DNA of 64,000 bases, taken from Paraglaciecola chathamensis S18K6. GTDB taxonomy: Bacteria > Pseudomonadota > Gammaproteobacteria > Enterobacterales > Alteromonadaceae. Positions within the stretch are counted from its first letter, which is position 1. The number at the start of each line of letters is the position of its first letter. A model generated the notes under the pieces. It saw nothing but the letters and a program-made list of their open reading frames with translations. It ran no database searches and was not told where the DNA came from. The stretch is from positions 1-64,000 of the forward strand of contig BAEM01000056.1 in the NCBI GenBank assembly GCA_000314955.1. The letters are read 5' to 3'. The position numbers and the translations under genes are program-made. Shown here piece by piece: positions 1 to 7,270 of this stretch.

Positions 1-21
1 ATTAACGTGGAATGGTATTAC

Positions 22-561
22 TTAAAACCCCGAGTTGGGCTGCGTTAAAAACGCCCTTTCCTCTTCAGTTGAATGACGCTGTAATATGTCATTTCGATGA
101 GGATAGCGTCCAAAGCGCTGAATAATAGCGAGGTGCTTTAACTCAAATTCATACGTATGTTTACTTGCTTTGTTTTCAAATAAAGATTGAGCCTGCTGGT
201 GGATCGCCAAAGATTCGCTGTGCATAAACGGCATATACAAAAAATTGCGTTGCGGCTCACTCAAGTCGTCATCTGCTTTACTGCTAACCGCCTCTTGTGC
301 GAGCGCCAAAGCGAGCGGATCGTGAATAAACGCTTGGGGCGTATCTCGGTAGATATTACGCGAGAACTGGTCGATGACAATTATTTCTGCCAACCGTCCA
401 AGCGATGTGTTTCGCCATTGCCTTAGCTCACAGTTGATCGCCTGTTGGTGAAGCGCCGAAAAGCGCTCTTTTAACATCGCATCAAATTCGTCACTTTTTT
501 GCCACCATTGCGCCGGCGTTATTTCTTCAAACCAAAAAGTAATTATTTGTTGTTCATTCAC
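22..561 (-). CDS. DUF924 family protein
   Basis: The 179-residue product looks like the DUF924 family: an early ITFWFEE stretch, then VIDQFSRNIYRDTPQAF, then LYMPFMHSESL, in the family's order. Members are all-alpha cytosolic proteins with a TPR-like fold and no established reaction. An open frame runs up to a TTG at 588, but a clean AAGGAG lies at 568-573, six bases before a GTG at 561-559, so I start at the GTG. It is divergent from the oxygenase gene at 700 across about 140 bp. Family assignment is from pattern recognition; function unknown. Confidence 0.85.
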   Translation of the reverse strand: MNEQQIITFWFEEITPAQWWQKSDEFDAMLKERFSALHQQAINCELRQWRNTSLGRLAEIIVIDQFSRNIYRDTPQAFIHDPLALALAQEAVSSKADDDLSEPQRNFLYMPFMHSESLAIHQQAQSLFENKASKHTYEFELKHLAIIQRFGRYPHRNDILQRHSTEEERAFLTQPNSGF

Positions 562-567
562 AATGTG

Positions 568-573
568 CTCCTT
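568..573 (-). promoter_or_regulatory. ribosome binding site deciding the DUF924 start
   Basis: On the minus strand this reads AAGGAG with a six-base spacer to GTG at 561-559. It lies inside the longer open frame that begins with TTG at 588, which argues that the longer start is not used. Confidence 0.7.
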
Positions 574-699
574 TATGGCAACCAGCAAAGGCCCTGCTTA
601 GGGTTTATTACCGTGAATAAGGGCTCAAACACATGAGCAGAAACTTGTTTTTTATCAGCTAAAAAAGTAGCTTAGCATGATAATAATAAGGAAAGCGTC

Positions 700-1869
700 A
701 TGAGCGATACATCTTTTATCCAACCACAATTGCAATCTGCGATTGGCCTACTGCAAAACGGCAAAATGCAACAGGCTAGAAACGCATTCGACACTCTGTG
801 TCACCAAGCTCCTCAATTAACCCAAGCTTGGTTTGGCTTAGCCTACGCTTGTTCGCAATTACAAGACTACCCTGCGTCTATTGCAGCCATTGACAACGTC
901 ATTCAGCGAGAGCCTAAAAATGTTAAAGCACTCATTTTTAAAGCTGACCAATTGGTATACAACGACCAAGAGCGCATGGCTCTGGCATTTTACGAAGGGG
1001 CATTACAACTTACGGCAAATCAGCAGAACTTGCCGGATGAAATTAAACGAGGTTTAAAAAGAGGGTTAGCACTGCGTGAAAAGTATGATAGTGAATACAG
1101 CAGCTACTTGCTCAATGCGCTACAAAAGAAAGGCTATCAACGCGGTAAAGTCAGCCAGCGTTTTGACGAAGCACTGGATATAAGCTTTGGTAAAAAAGAG
1201 ATATTTTTGCAACAACCCACGCGTTTTTATTTTCCGGGTTTACCCCAACGGGCGTTTTATGAGCGCAGTGAGTTTCCTTGGTTAAATGCGCTAGAAGCAA
1301 AAACACCACAGATAAAATCCGAGCTACAAACCATGTTAACCGGAAGTGAGCAATTTTCACCTTATCTTGAGCGTGGCAATAATGAACCGAATTTCGTTCA
1401 ACATTTGGATATTGTTGATAACTTAAATTGGTCTGCCGCTTATTTTTGGCACTACGGAACGCTAGACGATGCCATTGCTCAACAATGCCCCATCACCAAG
1501 CGCGCGTTGGATGAAGTGCCCTTACCTTTTATCAGTGGGCAGACCCCGATAGCGCTTTTTTCAAAACTAAAAGCTGGCATTAAAATACCACCCCACCATG
1601 GCTTGTTAAATACACGTTTGATATGTCATTTACCTGTCATTGTCCCAGAAAACTGCGGTGCTCTGCGAGTGGGAAACCAAACCCGTACGTGGCAAGAAGG
1701 AAAAGCCCTTATTTTTGATGACAGTGTTGAACATGAAGCTTGGAATAACAGCAATGAAGAACGTGTGGTGTTGCTTTTTGATATATGGCGCCCAGAACTT
1801 ACTGAAGACGAAAGGCGTTTAATAACTGACATGCTGGTCGCTGTTGAGGAATACTCAGAGCAGCAATAA
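700..1869 (+). CDS. TPR-containing aspartyl/asparaginyl beta-hydroxylase family oxygenase
   Basis: 389 residues. The N-terminal ~120 residues carry TPR-like helices (AWFGLAYACSQLQDYPASI, then NVKALIFKADQLVYND). The C-terminal part is an AspH/LpxO-type Fe(II)/2-oxoglutarate oxygenase: His299 in PPHHGLLNTRL, His345 in DDSVEHEAWNN and Arg355 exactly ten residues later match the two-histidine iron site (Gly instead of Asp in HxG, as in AspH) and the 2-oxoglutarate-binding arginine. No signal peptide or membrane segment, so probably cytosolic. AAGGA precedes the ATG. Substrate unknown: a protein side chain or a lipid are both possible for this family. Confidence 0.85.
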   Translation: MSDTSFIQPQLQSAIGLLQNGKMQQARNAFDTLCHQAPQLTQAWFGLAYACSQLQDYPASIAAIDNVIQREPKNVKALIFKADQLVYNDQERMALAFYEGALQLTANQQNLPDEIKRGLKRGLALREKYDSEYSSYLLNALQKKGYQRGKVSQRFDEALDISFGKKEIFLQQPTRFYFPGLPQRAFYERSEFPWLNALEAKTPQIKSELQTMLTGSEQFSPYLERGNNEPNFVQHLDIVDNLNWSAAYFWHYGTLDDAIAQQCPITKRALDEVPLPFISGQTPIALFSKLKAGIKIPPHHGLLNTRLICHLPVIVPENCGALRVGNQTRTWQEGKALIFDDSVEHEAWNNSNEERVVLLFDIWRPELTEDERRLITDMLVAVEEYSEQQ

Positions 1870-1918
1870 ACAGCGCAAAGGTAAACAACGGCGAAGGTAA
1901 AGGTCAAATATGCGCTAT

Positions 1919-2101
1919 TTAGCCTTTACTCGCGTTCGACCTTGAGCGAAAGACCTTACCTATGCCTAACCAGAATGCGGCCTCAAGTAGTATGCCGAGT
2001 ACGAAAAAGCCCACGACTCCCGTCATGCTGCCCGCTGAATAACAGACTAATGCCGCAAAAATAACGGCCAATGATAGTAACACCCTATAAAGTGTATTCA
2101 T
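1919..2101 (-). CDS. small membrane protein, 60 residues
   Basis: I do not recognise a family. The product has two hydrophobic stretches, about residues 5-25 and 28-47, joined by a Gly-rich turn (GSMTGVVGF), and a basic tail (KVFRSRSNASKG), so it is probably a two-helix inner-membrane protein with its C terminus in the cytoplasm. The start is supported by AAGGAG six bases before the ATG (minus strand, about 2108-2113). It converges on the oxygenase gene with a 49 bp gap and no obvious terminator. Confidence 0.65.
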   Translation of the reverse strand: MNTLYRVLLSLAVIFAALVCYSAGSMTGVVGFFVLGILLEAAFWLGIGKVFRSRSNASKG

Positions 2102-2380
2102 GTTTATCTCCTTTACCTTTTTCCTTAATCCTTAGCCCCTATCCCTTTGAGCTATCGCCCATAGACAAAGCTGGAACATTTTTAAGAGTAAAGCACTATG
2201 TCTTTGTGAGAGCCAGTCTCGAACTGCAACAAAGTATTGCATACAAAAGCTTAAAGCTAATCATACGTATAGAGCCTTATACCTTAGTATCGACATGTAG
2301 ATTTTTTAATCAGCTTAAATGACGTTTAATTACCTCAACGAAACGAGATTAAACCAATAATAAAAACCGAGGAATTGACC

Positions 2381-2776
2381 ATGTTGAAAATAGTTAAAAC
2401 TTCTATCGCCATCGCCGCTACTTCTATTGTTTTTGCTGCTCCTGCTCAAGCGGACGTAGCTGAAGCATTACAAAATATTTGCACCATCGTAAAAGCAGAT
2501 GACAAGAGTGAACTGCGTAAAAAAATGAAACGCGTTCAGTCTGATTACCGTCTTAAATTGCAAGACTATTACACAGGGATCACCTGTGGTGGCAATAGCC
2601 TTATTCGTACCGCAATGCTCAACGATGCAGTTGAAACAGGTACATTAATGGTGAAAAAGATGCCAAAAAGTGATTTGAGCGCACCTGAGAAAGACGGAAA
2701 AACCGTTGTCGCTTGGGCCTCAGAAAATGGTTTAACCTCTTCTCCCATCGTTGCCGTATTGAACGACCGCATTTAA
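2381..2776 (+). CDS. exported DUF3718-type protein
   Basis: 131 residues with a clear Sec signal peptide (MLKIVKTSIAIAATSIVFAA, cleavage near AQA-DV), so periplasmic or secreted. The mature part has the features I associate with DUF3718: NICTIVKADDKSELRKKMK followed by a second cysteine in YYTGITCGGNSL. The two cysteines could form a disulfide in the periplasm. GAGGA at 2369-2373 fixes the start at ATG 2381 rather than the TTG at 2375. It is a single-gene unit closed by a strong terminator. No function is known to me. Confidence 0.75.
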   Translation: MLKIVKTSIAIAATSIVFAAPAQADVAEALQNICTIVKADDKSELRKKMKRVQSDYRLKLQDYYTGITCGGNSLIRTAMLNDAVETGTLMVKKMPKSDLSAPEKDGKTVVAWASENGLTSSPIVAVLNDRI

Positions 2777-2885
2777 GTACATAGAGACTTTCGCGTGTTG
2801 GCAGCCACCGTTTATCTACCGTTTTTGAACTGACGCAAGGAATAAAACAAAGCTAAATTTGGCTGTTGAACACGCACCAAACAAC

Positions 2886-2914
2886 AAAGGGCCTCAAATG
2901 AGGCCCTTTTTTTT
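2886..2914 (+). terminator. Rho-independent terminator after the DUF3718 gene
   Basis: GGGCCTC at 2889-2895 pairs with GAGGCCC at 2900-2906 around an AAAT loop, followed by eight T. It lies 110 bp after the stop codon and just before the 3' end of the convergent MDR gene. Confidence 0.9.
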
Positions 2915-2934
2915 GCTAACAAATAAAGAAAACA

Positions 2935-3909
2935 CTAAGGATTAAGTGACATTTTACCTTTGACTTCTCGCCCCATCACTTTATTTAGCGCATCTTTGGC
3001 TTGGGCTAAAGGCAATGCTTGGTCCACCACTACTTTTACTTTTCCTTGCACGTACCAGGTCAATAGCTCTTTCATATTTTGGGCAAAGTCTTGGGGTTGA
3101 TGTTGAGTGAACGAGCCCCAAAATACACCGACTACGGAATAACCTTTGACTAATGACAAGTTAACGGGAAACTCTGGAATGGTGCCACCAGCAAAACCGA
3201 CCACCAGTAAGCGGCCATTCCACGCCATACTGCGTGAGCAAGCATGAAAGGTGTCACCGCCAACGCACTCGTAAACCACGTCAACGCCTTTACCATTGGT
3301 TGCTTCTTTTATGGCGGTTTTTAAATCTACTTCGCTGTAATTAATTAAAATATCAGCCCCATTGTCTTTTGCCATATCCAGTTTTTCTTGAGTAGAGCAA
3401 ACGGCTATCACTTTTGCGCCCATTTGCTTACCAATTTGCACTGCAGCAAGCCCAGTGCCACCCGCAGCGCCTGTCACGAGTAGTGTTTCGCCAGGCTGTA
3501 TATTCGCACGCTGTTTAAGGCCATGATGCGCGGTGGCATGTGCAGTCACTAAGCCAGCTGCTTCATCAAAAGAGATTTCATCAGGCAGCGGCATCACGTG
3601 GGTTGCCGCGCAAGATACTTTTTCGGCATAGCCACCAAGCATACACAAAGCAATAACCCGTTGCCCTACCTTAAGGTGGGGAACCCCTTCACCAATTTCG
3701 CTGATCACACCAGCGACTTCGTTGCCGGGAATAAAGGGTACTTCAGGCTTCATCTGATAGAGGCCCTGTACGATCAGCCCATCCGGAAAGTTGACGCCGC
3801 AGGCTTTAATCTCAACCACAACTTGGCCCTTGCCTGCTTGTGGGTCAGGTACGTCTTTGTATTCTAACTCTTCTACAGGACCAAAAGCGTTACATACGAT
3901 AGCTTTCAT
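2935..3909 (-). CDS. NADPH:quinone oxidoreductase-like MDR family enzyme
   Basis: A 324-residue zinc-independent medium-chain dehydrogenase/reductase of the quinone oxidoreductase (zeta-crystallin) group. The N-terminal GroES-like domain carries NFPDGLIVQGLYQ and IPGNEVAGVI. The Rossmann nucleotide site is GAAGGTGLAAVQIGK, and the structural-zinc cysteines of alcohol dehydrogenases are absent. It probably reduces quinones or enoyl/alkenal substrates with NADPH in the cytosol. An upstream ATG at 3921 is possible, but GGAG six bases before ATG 3909 favours the shorter start. It is the last gene of the leftward operon, 57 bp after the kinase-like gene. Confidence 0.88.
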   Translation of the reverse strand: MKAIVCNAFGPVEELEYKDVPDPQAGKGQVVVEIKACGVNFPDGLIVQGLYQMKPEVPFIPGNEVAGVISEIGEGVPHLKVGQRVIALCMLGGYAEKVSCAATHVMPLPDEISFDEAAGLVTAHATAHHGLKQRANIQPGETLLVTGAAGGTGLAAVQIGKQMGAKVIAVCSTQEKLDMAKDNGADILINYSEVDLKTAIKEATNGKGVDVVYECVGGDTFHACSRSMAWNGRLLVVGFAGGTIPEFPVNLSLVKGYSVVGVFWGSFTQHQPQDFAQNMKELLTWYVQGKVKVVVDQALPLAQAKDALNKVMGREVKGKMSLNP

Positions 3910-3966
3910 GTTTGACTCCATTAGTTGTCAAAACGCCGCTTAGAGGGCGGCGAATTTATAAGTTGT

Positions 3967-5001
3967 TTATTGAATGAGCTTTAACGCGTATTGCGCTAAG
4001 GGTTGTACCAATTTACCGACTTGTAATGCTTCTTTGTTCGATGCATTACCATCAACAGCACGTTTGGCAACGCCTTGAGCGATGGCGCCGAGCCTGAAAA
4101 AACTAAACGCGAGGTAAAAGCTCCAATTTTCGATTTGCTCAATGCCGACCAGTTCGCAATATTGGGCTACGTACTCTTCTTCACTTGGAATACCAAGCTC
4201 TGCTCGGTCTACGTCGCCTAACCCAGTCGCTTTACCCACGTTGTCCGGCAGGCGCAGCTGCATGCATTGGTATGCTAAGTCAGCATATGGATGTCCCAAG
4301 GTCGATAGTTCCCAATCGAGCACCGCAATGATGTCGGTAGAATCTTTAGCGAACATTAAATTGTCCATTCGATAATCACCGTGCACCAAGGACACTTTGC
4401 CATCATCCGCAGGAATATTGGCCTCTAACCAAGCGATGAGGGTATCCATTTCAGGGATAACCTGAATCTCTGACAAGCGGTACTGCTTGGTCCAGCGACT
4501 AATTTGACGCTCAAAATAGTTGCCGGGTCTGCCGTAATCCCCTAAGCCGACCTCGTCTACGTTCACGCAGTGCATGGTGGCCATCACCTTAACCATGTTT
4601 TGATACATAGTACGCCGCGTTTGCGTATCGTTCACGTCAGGTAAAGAGCTGTCCCAATACACGTTGCCGTCCATAAACTCCATGACATAAAACATGCTAC
4701 CGATAACATCGGTATCTTCACAAAGGTGATAAACCTTAGCCACGGGTACATCTGTGTTTTCAAGCGCTTTAATAACACGATACTCGCGGTCTACCGCATG
4801 GGCTGACTTCAGCAATTTACCCGGCGGCTGACGACGCAACACATAAGTTGTGTTCGCGGTTTGTAGTTTGAAGGTAGGATTAGACTGCCCACCAGCAAAC
4901 TTTGTAGCAGTCACAGGACCACTAAAACCGGGAATATGCTCAGCTAAATAAGTGGCTAGACGTGCTTCGTCTAATTGCTCTACACCGCTTTGCTTACTCA
5001 T
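3967..5001 (-). CDS. APH-type phosphotransferase (ACAD10/11 or LvaA-like kinase)
   Basis: 344 residues with the aminoglycoside-phosphotransferase kinase fold. Visible are a glycine-rich nucleotide region (FAGGQSNPTFKL), the catalytic loop HGDYRMDNL and the metal-binding DWELSTLGHPYADLAY. In bacteria this subfamily sits next to acyl-CoA dehydrogenases; in mammals it is fused to them in ACAD10/11. LvaA of Pseudomonas putida phosphorylates 4-hydroxyvaleryl-CoA. GGAG lies six bases before the ATG, and only 12 bp separate it from the upstream acyl-CoA dehydrogenase. A role phosphorylating a hydroxyacyl-CoA is inference from family and neighbourhood; antibiotic resistance is unlikely. Confidence 0.85.
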   Translation of the reverse strand: MSKQSGVEQLDEARLATYLAEHIPGFSGPVTATKFAGGQSNPTFKLQTANTTYVLRRQPPGKLLKSAHAVDREYRVIKALENTDVPVAKVYHLCEDTDVIGSMFYVMEFMDGNVYWDSSLPDVNDTQTRRTMYQNMVKVMATMHCVNVDEVGLGDYGRPGNYFERQISRWTKQYRLSEIQVIPEMDTLIAWLEANIPADDGKVSLVHGDYRMDNLMFAKDSTDIIAVLDWELSTLGHPYADLAYQCMQLRLPDNVGKATGLGDVDRAELGIPSEEEYVAQYCELVGIEQIENWSFYLAFSFFRLGAIAQGVAKRAVDGNASNKEALQVGKLVQPLAQYALKLIQ

Positions 5002-5013
5002 TGCTCACTCCAT

Positions 5014-6240
5014 TTATGCATTGTGATCTTTAATTAGATTACGCCCTAGTTGCATCATATGCACTTGATCTGGGCCGTCAGCCAAACGGATGGTACGTGC
5101 GTAGGCGTAGCTTGCGGCCAAGCTAAAGTCTTGACTTGTACCCGCTGCACCATGCATTTGAATCGCTTGGTCAATAACGTTGCACGCCATAGTAGGTGCA
5201 ACAATTTTAATTGCTGCAATAATGTCTCGGGCCACCTTGTTGCCGTATCTGTCCATCTTGTCAGCTGCTTTTAATGTTAACAAACGAGCTTGCTCAATCT
5301 CGCAGTGCATTTTCGCAATGCTTTCACGCACCGATTGTTGCTTACTTAATGGTTGACCAAATGCAACGCGAGATTCTACCCGTTCACACGCCAAATCTAG
5401 GGCGCGCTGTGCACAGCCAATCAGGCGCATACAATGATGAATTCGCCCTGGCCCTAAACGCCCCTGAGCAATTTCAAAGCCCTTGCCCTCTCCTACCAAC
5501 AAACTTGAGGCAGGAACGCGCACATCTTCAAATAACACTTCAGCATGGCCTATTGGCTCATCATAAAAACCCATGCCACTTAATGGGCGCACAACCGTAA
5601 CGCCTTTGGTATCAATAGGAACAAGGATTTGTGATTGTTGTTCGTGGCGGGCTGCCGTAGGGTCTGTTTTACCCATGACTACCAAAATTTTACAATCTTC
5701 ATTCATGGCGCCACTGGTGTACCATTTACGGCCGTTAATCACGTATTCATCACCGTCTCGGGTGATAGACGTTTCGATATTCGTCGCATCTGATGAAGCA
5801 ACTGCAGGCTCTGTCATGGCAAAACCTGAACGAATTTTTCCTTCTAGCAAGGGCTCTAGCCATTTTTTCTTGTCGGCTTGTGACCCATAACGAGCAAGCA
5901 CTTCCATGTTGCCGGTATCTGGCGCACTACAGTTAAATACTTCTGAGCTGAACATGACTCGGCCCATGATTTCACACAAAGGGGCGTATTCAAGGTTGTT
6001 TAAGCCGGCGCCATATGGCAAATACTCTTCAGGAAGGAAAAGATTCCATAAACCTGCAGCTTTGGCTTTTTCTTTTAGCTCTTCAATTAGCGGCAGGTTT
6101 TTCCAGCGTGTTTCTGGGTTGGTTGACGCGGCTTCAACATCGGCGAGATATTGTTTCTCATTTGGGTAAATGTGCTCGTCCATAAACGCTTCTAAACGGG
6201 CGATAAGATCTTTGGTTTTTTCTGAATAATCGAAGTTCAT
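5014..6240 (-). CDS. acyl-CoA dehydrogenase, ACAD10/11-like
   Basis: A 408-residue flavoenzyme with the usual order: N-terminal helical domain, middle beta domain ([18 protein letters not shown], then [11 protein letters not shown]) and C-terminal helical domain with the FAD-binding R[10 protein letters not shown] segment. Near the C terminus [12 protein letters not shown] leads to [10 protein letters not shown]; by eye, Asp occupies the position of the catalytic Glu in MCAD's YEG motif, as in ACAD10/11 relatives. It oxidises an acyl-CoA and passes electrons to ETF. It sits 15 bp after the phosphatase gene and 12 bp before the kinase gene, so all three are probably co-transcribed. Confidence 0.9.
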   Translation of the reverse strand: MNFDYSEKTKDLIARLEAFMDEHIYPNEKQYLADVEAASTNPETRWKNLPLIEELKEKAKAAGLWNLFLPEEYLPYGAGLNNLEYAPLCEIMGRVMFSSEVFNCSAPDTGNMEVLARYGSQADKKKWLEPLLEGKIRSGFAMTEPAVASSDATNIETSITRDGDEYVINGRKWYTSGAMNEDCKILVVMGKTDPTAARHEQQSQILVPIDTKGVTVVRPLSGMGFYDEPIGHAEVLFEDVRVPASSLLVGEGKGFEIAQGRLGPGRIHHCMRLIGCAQRALDLACERVESRVAFGQPLSKQQSVRESIAKMHCEIEQARLLTLKAADKMDRYGNKVARDIIAAIKIVAPTMACNVIDQAIQMHGAAGTSQDFSLAASYAYARTIRLADGPDQVHMMQLGRNLIKDHNA

Positions 6241-6255
6241 AGTATTTTATTCCAT

Positions 6256-6933
6256 TTAACTAAACGTGACGGCACCCACACGCTCGGGGATATCGAGATG
6301 AGGTACATTATTGAAACTACTTAACCGCACCGTATCGCGGTTAAAGAAAAACTGACTGTAACTGGCATTACGTACTTGCATATTGAGCTCAATAACATGC
6401 TTTGCTTCAAGCTCAAGCACGAGACTCATTAGCATAGAAATAGCGCCGCCAGAACTGACGAGAAGAATAGGTTTTTTGTGATTCTGCTGGCGCATGGCAT
6501 TTAACACGTCAAGCACACGTTGGCGAAACTCGGTCCAGGTTTCATTCAACATGCTCGGTTCAAGCTGTTCACTTGACCATGCCCCCATGGCTTTTTTAAG
6601 CAAGCGGTAAAACTCGGCTGGTGGCGCCCCCTTTTGCACCACGTCGTTTGGGTGCTGAGCTAAATAGGCTGCCGCAATATTCTGAAAGTCGAACTCATTT
6701 AAGCCTGTGTGCGTCACGCTTGAAATATCTGTGTTTAACCCCTCACAGATCCCCGCAGCTGTTTCTTGGTGGCGCACCATTTGACCTAACCACAGTTGAC
6801 CAAACGTCATGTTTCGTTGGGCGAAATACTCGCCTAACCAAACAGACTGCTGATGACCTAACTCGCTGAGTTTGTCGTAATTTTCCGCGCCGAACGACGC
6901 TTGACCGTGTCGAACAATATAAAACTCTGACAT
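6256..6933 (-). CDS. histidine phosphatase family protein
   Basis: 225 residues of the phosphoglycerate mutase-like histidine phosphatase superfamily. The phosphate-accepting His9 is in YIVRHGQASFG; the second core region is MVRHQETAAGI and the late motif is LLVSSGGAISMLM, where the usual late catalytic His is not obvious (GG in place of HGG). Some members of the superfamily tolerate this, but activity could be altered. GAGG lies about seven bases before the ATG. It is the first gene of the leftward operon with the dehydrogenase, kinase and MDR genes, which suggests a small phosphorylated metabolite or phospho-acyl-CoA as substrate. Confidence 0.8.
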   Translation of the reverse strand: MSEFYIVRHGQASFGAENYDKLSELGHQQSVWLGEYFAQRNMTFGQLWLGQMVRHQETAAGICEGLNTDISSVTHTGLNEFDFQNIAAAYLAQHPNDVVQKGAPPAEFYRLLKKAMGAWSSEQLEPSMLNETWTEFRQRVLDVLNAMRQQNHKKPILLVSSGGAISMLMSLVLELEAKHVIELNMQVRNASYSQFFFNRDTVRLSSFNNVPHLDIPERVGAVTFS

Positions 6934-7270
6934 TGCACCACCTCAATTTGAAACTGAAATGATAGTAGTGACAAAGCTATTATTAGTTTAATTGATTCTT
7001 TTAATGGTTTTGTATTGATCTACTTTATGCCTAGCCACGAAAGCAGCACTGATAAGGCGCTCAAGGCAACTGGTTGATATTTTGGATTAAAAAACCAGCA
7101 TTAACATTTAACTAACGTATTATTTACTTTAGTTCAAAAAACTTGCACTCTTATGCTCATCCGACTAGTTGCTGCACTGGCAATGTGTGGGATATCGTCA
7201 TTCCTCAACGCACAAAACTCAAATAACAAGGCGTGAGGATCAAGAGCTAACACATTGAGAGAAGTATAAA
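6934..7270 (+). other. 337 bp divergent intergenic region
   Basis: This gap separates the leftward fatty-acid-type operon from the TonB-dependent receptor. It must hold both promoters. I find no convincing -35/-10 pair and no Fur-type palindrome. A GAG-rich element (TTGAGAGAAG, 7255-7264) just before ATG 7271 may serve as the receptor's ribosome binding site. Confidence 0.5.

Noticed and set aside
3967-5001. Aminoglycoside resistance gene
   Set aside because: It has the APH fold, but its dehydrogenase neighbours and sequence type point to the ACAD10/11/LvaA metabolic group.
5050-5890. Three plus-strand open frames opposite the acyl-CoA dehydrogenase gene
   Set aside because: Antisense shadows of a well-supported gene; no family resemblance.
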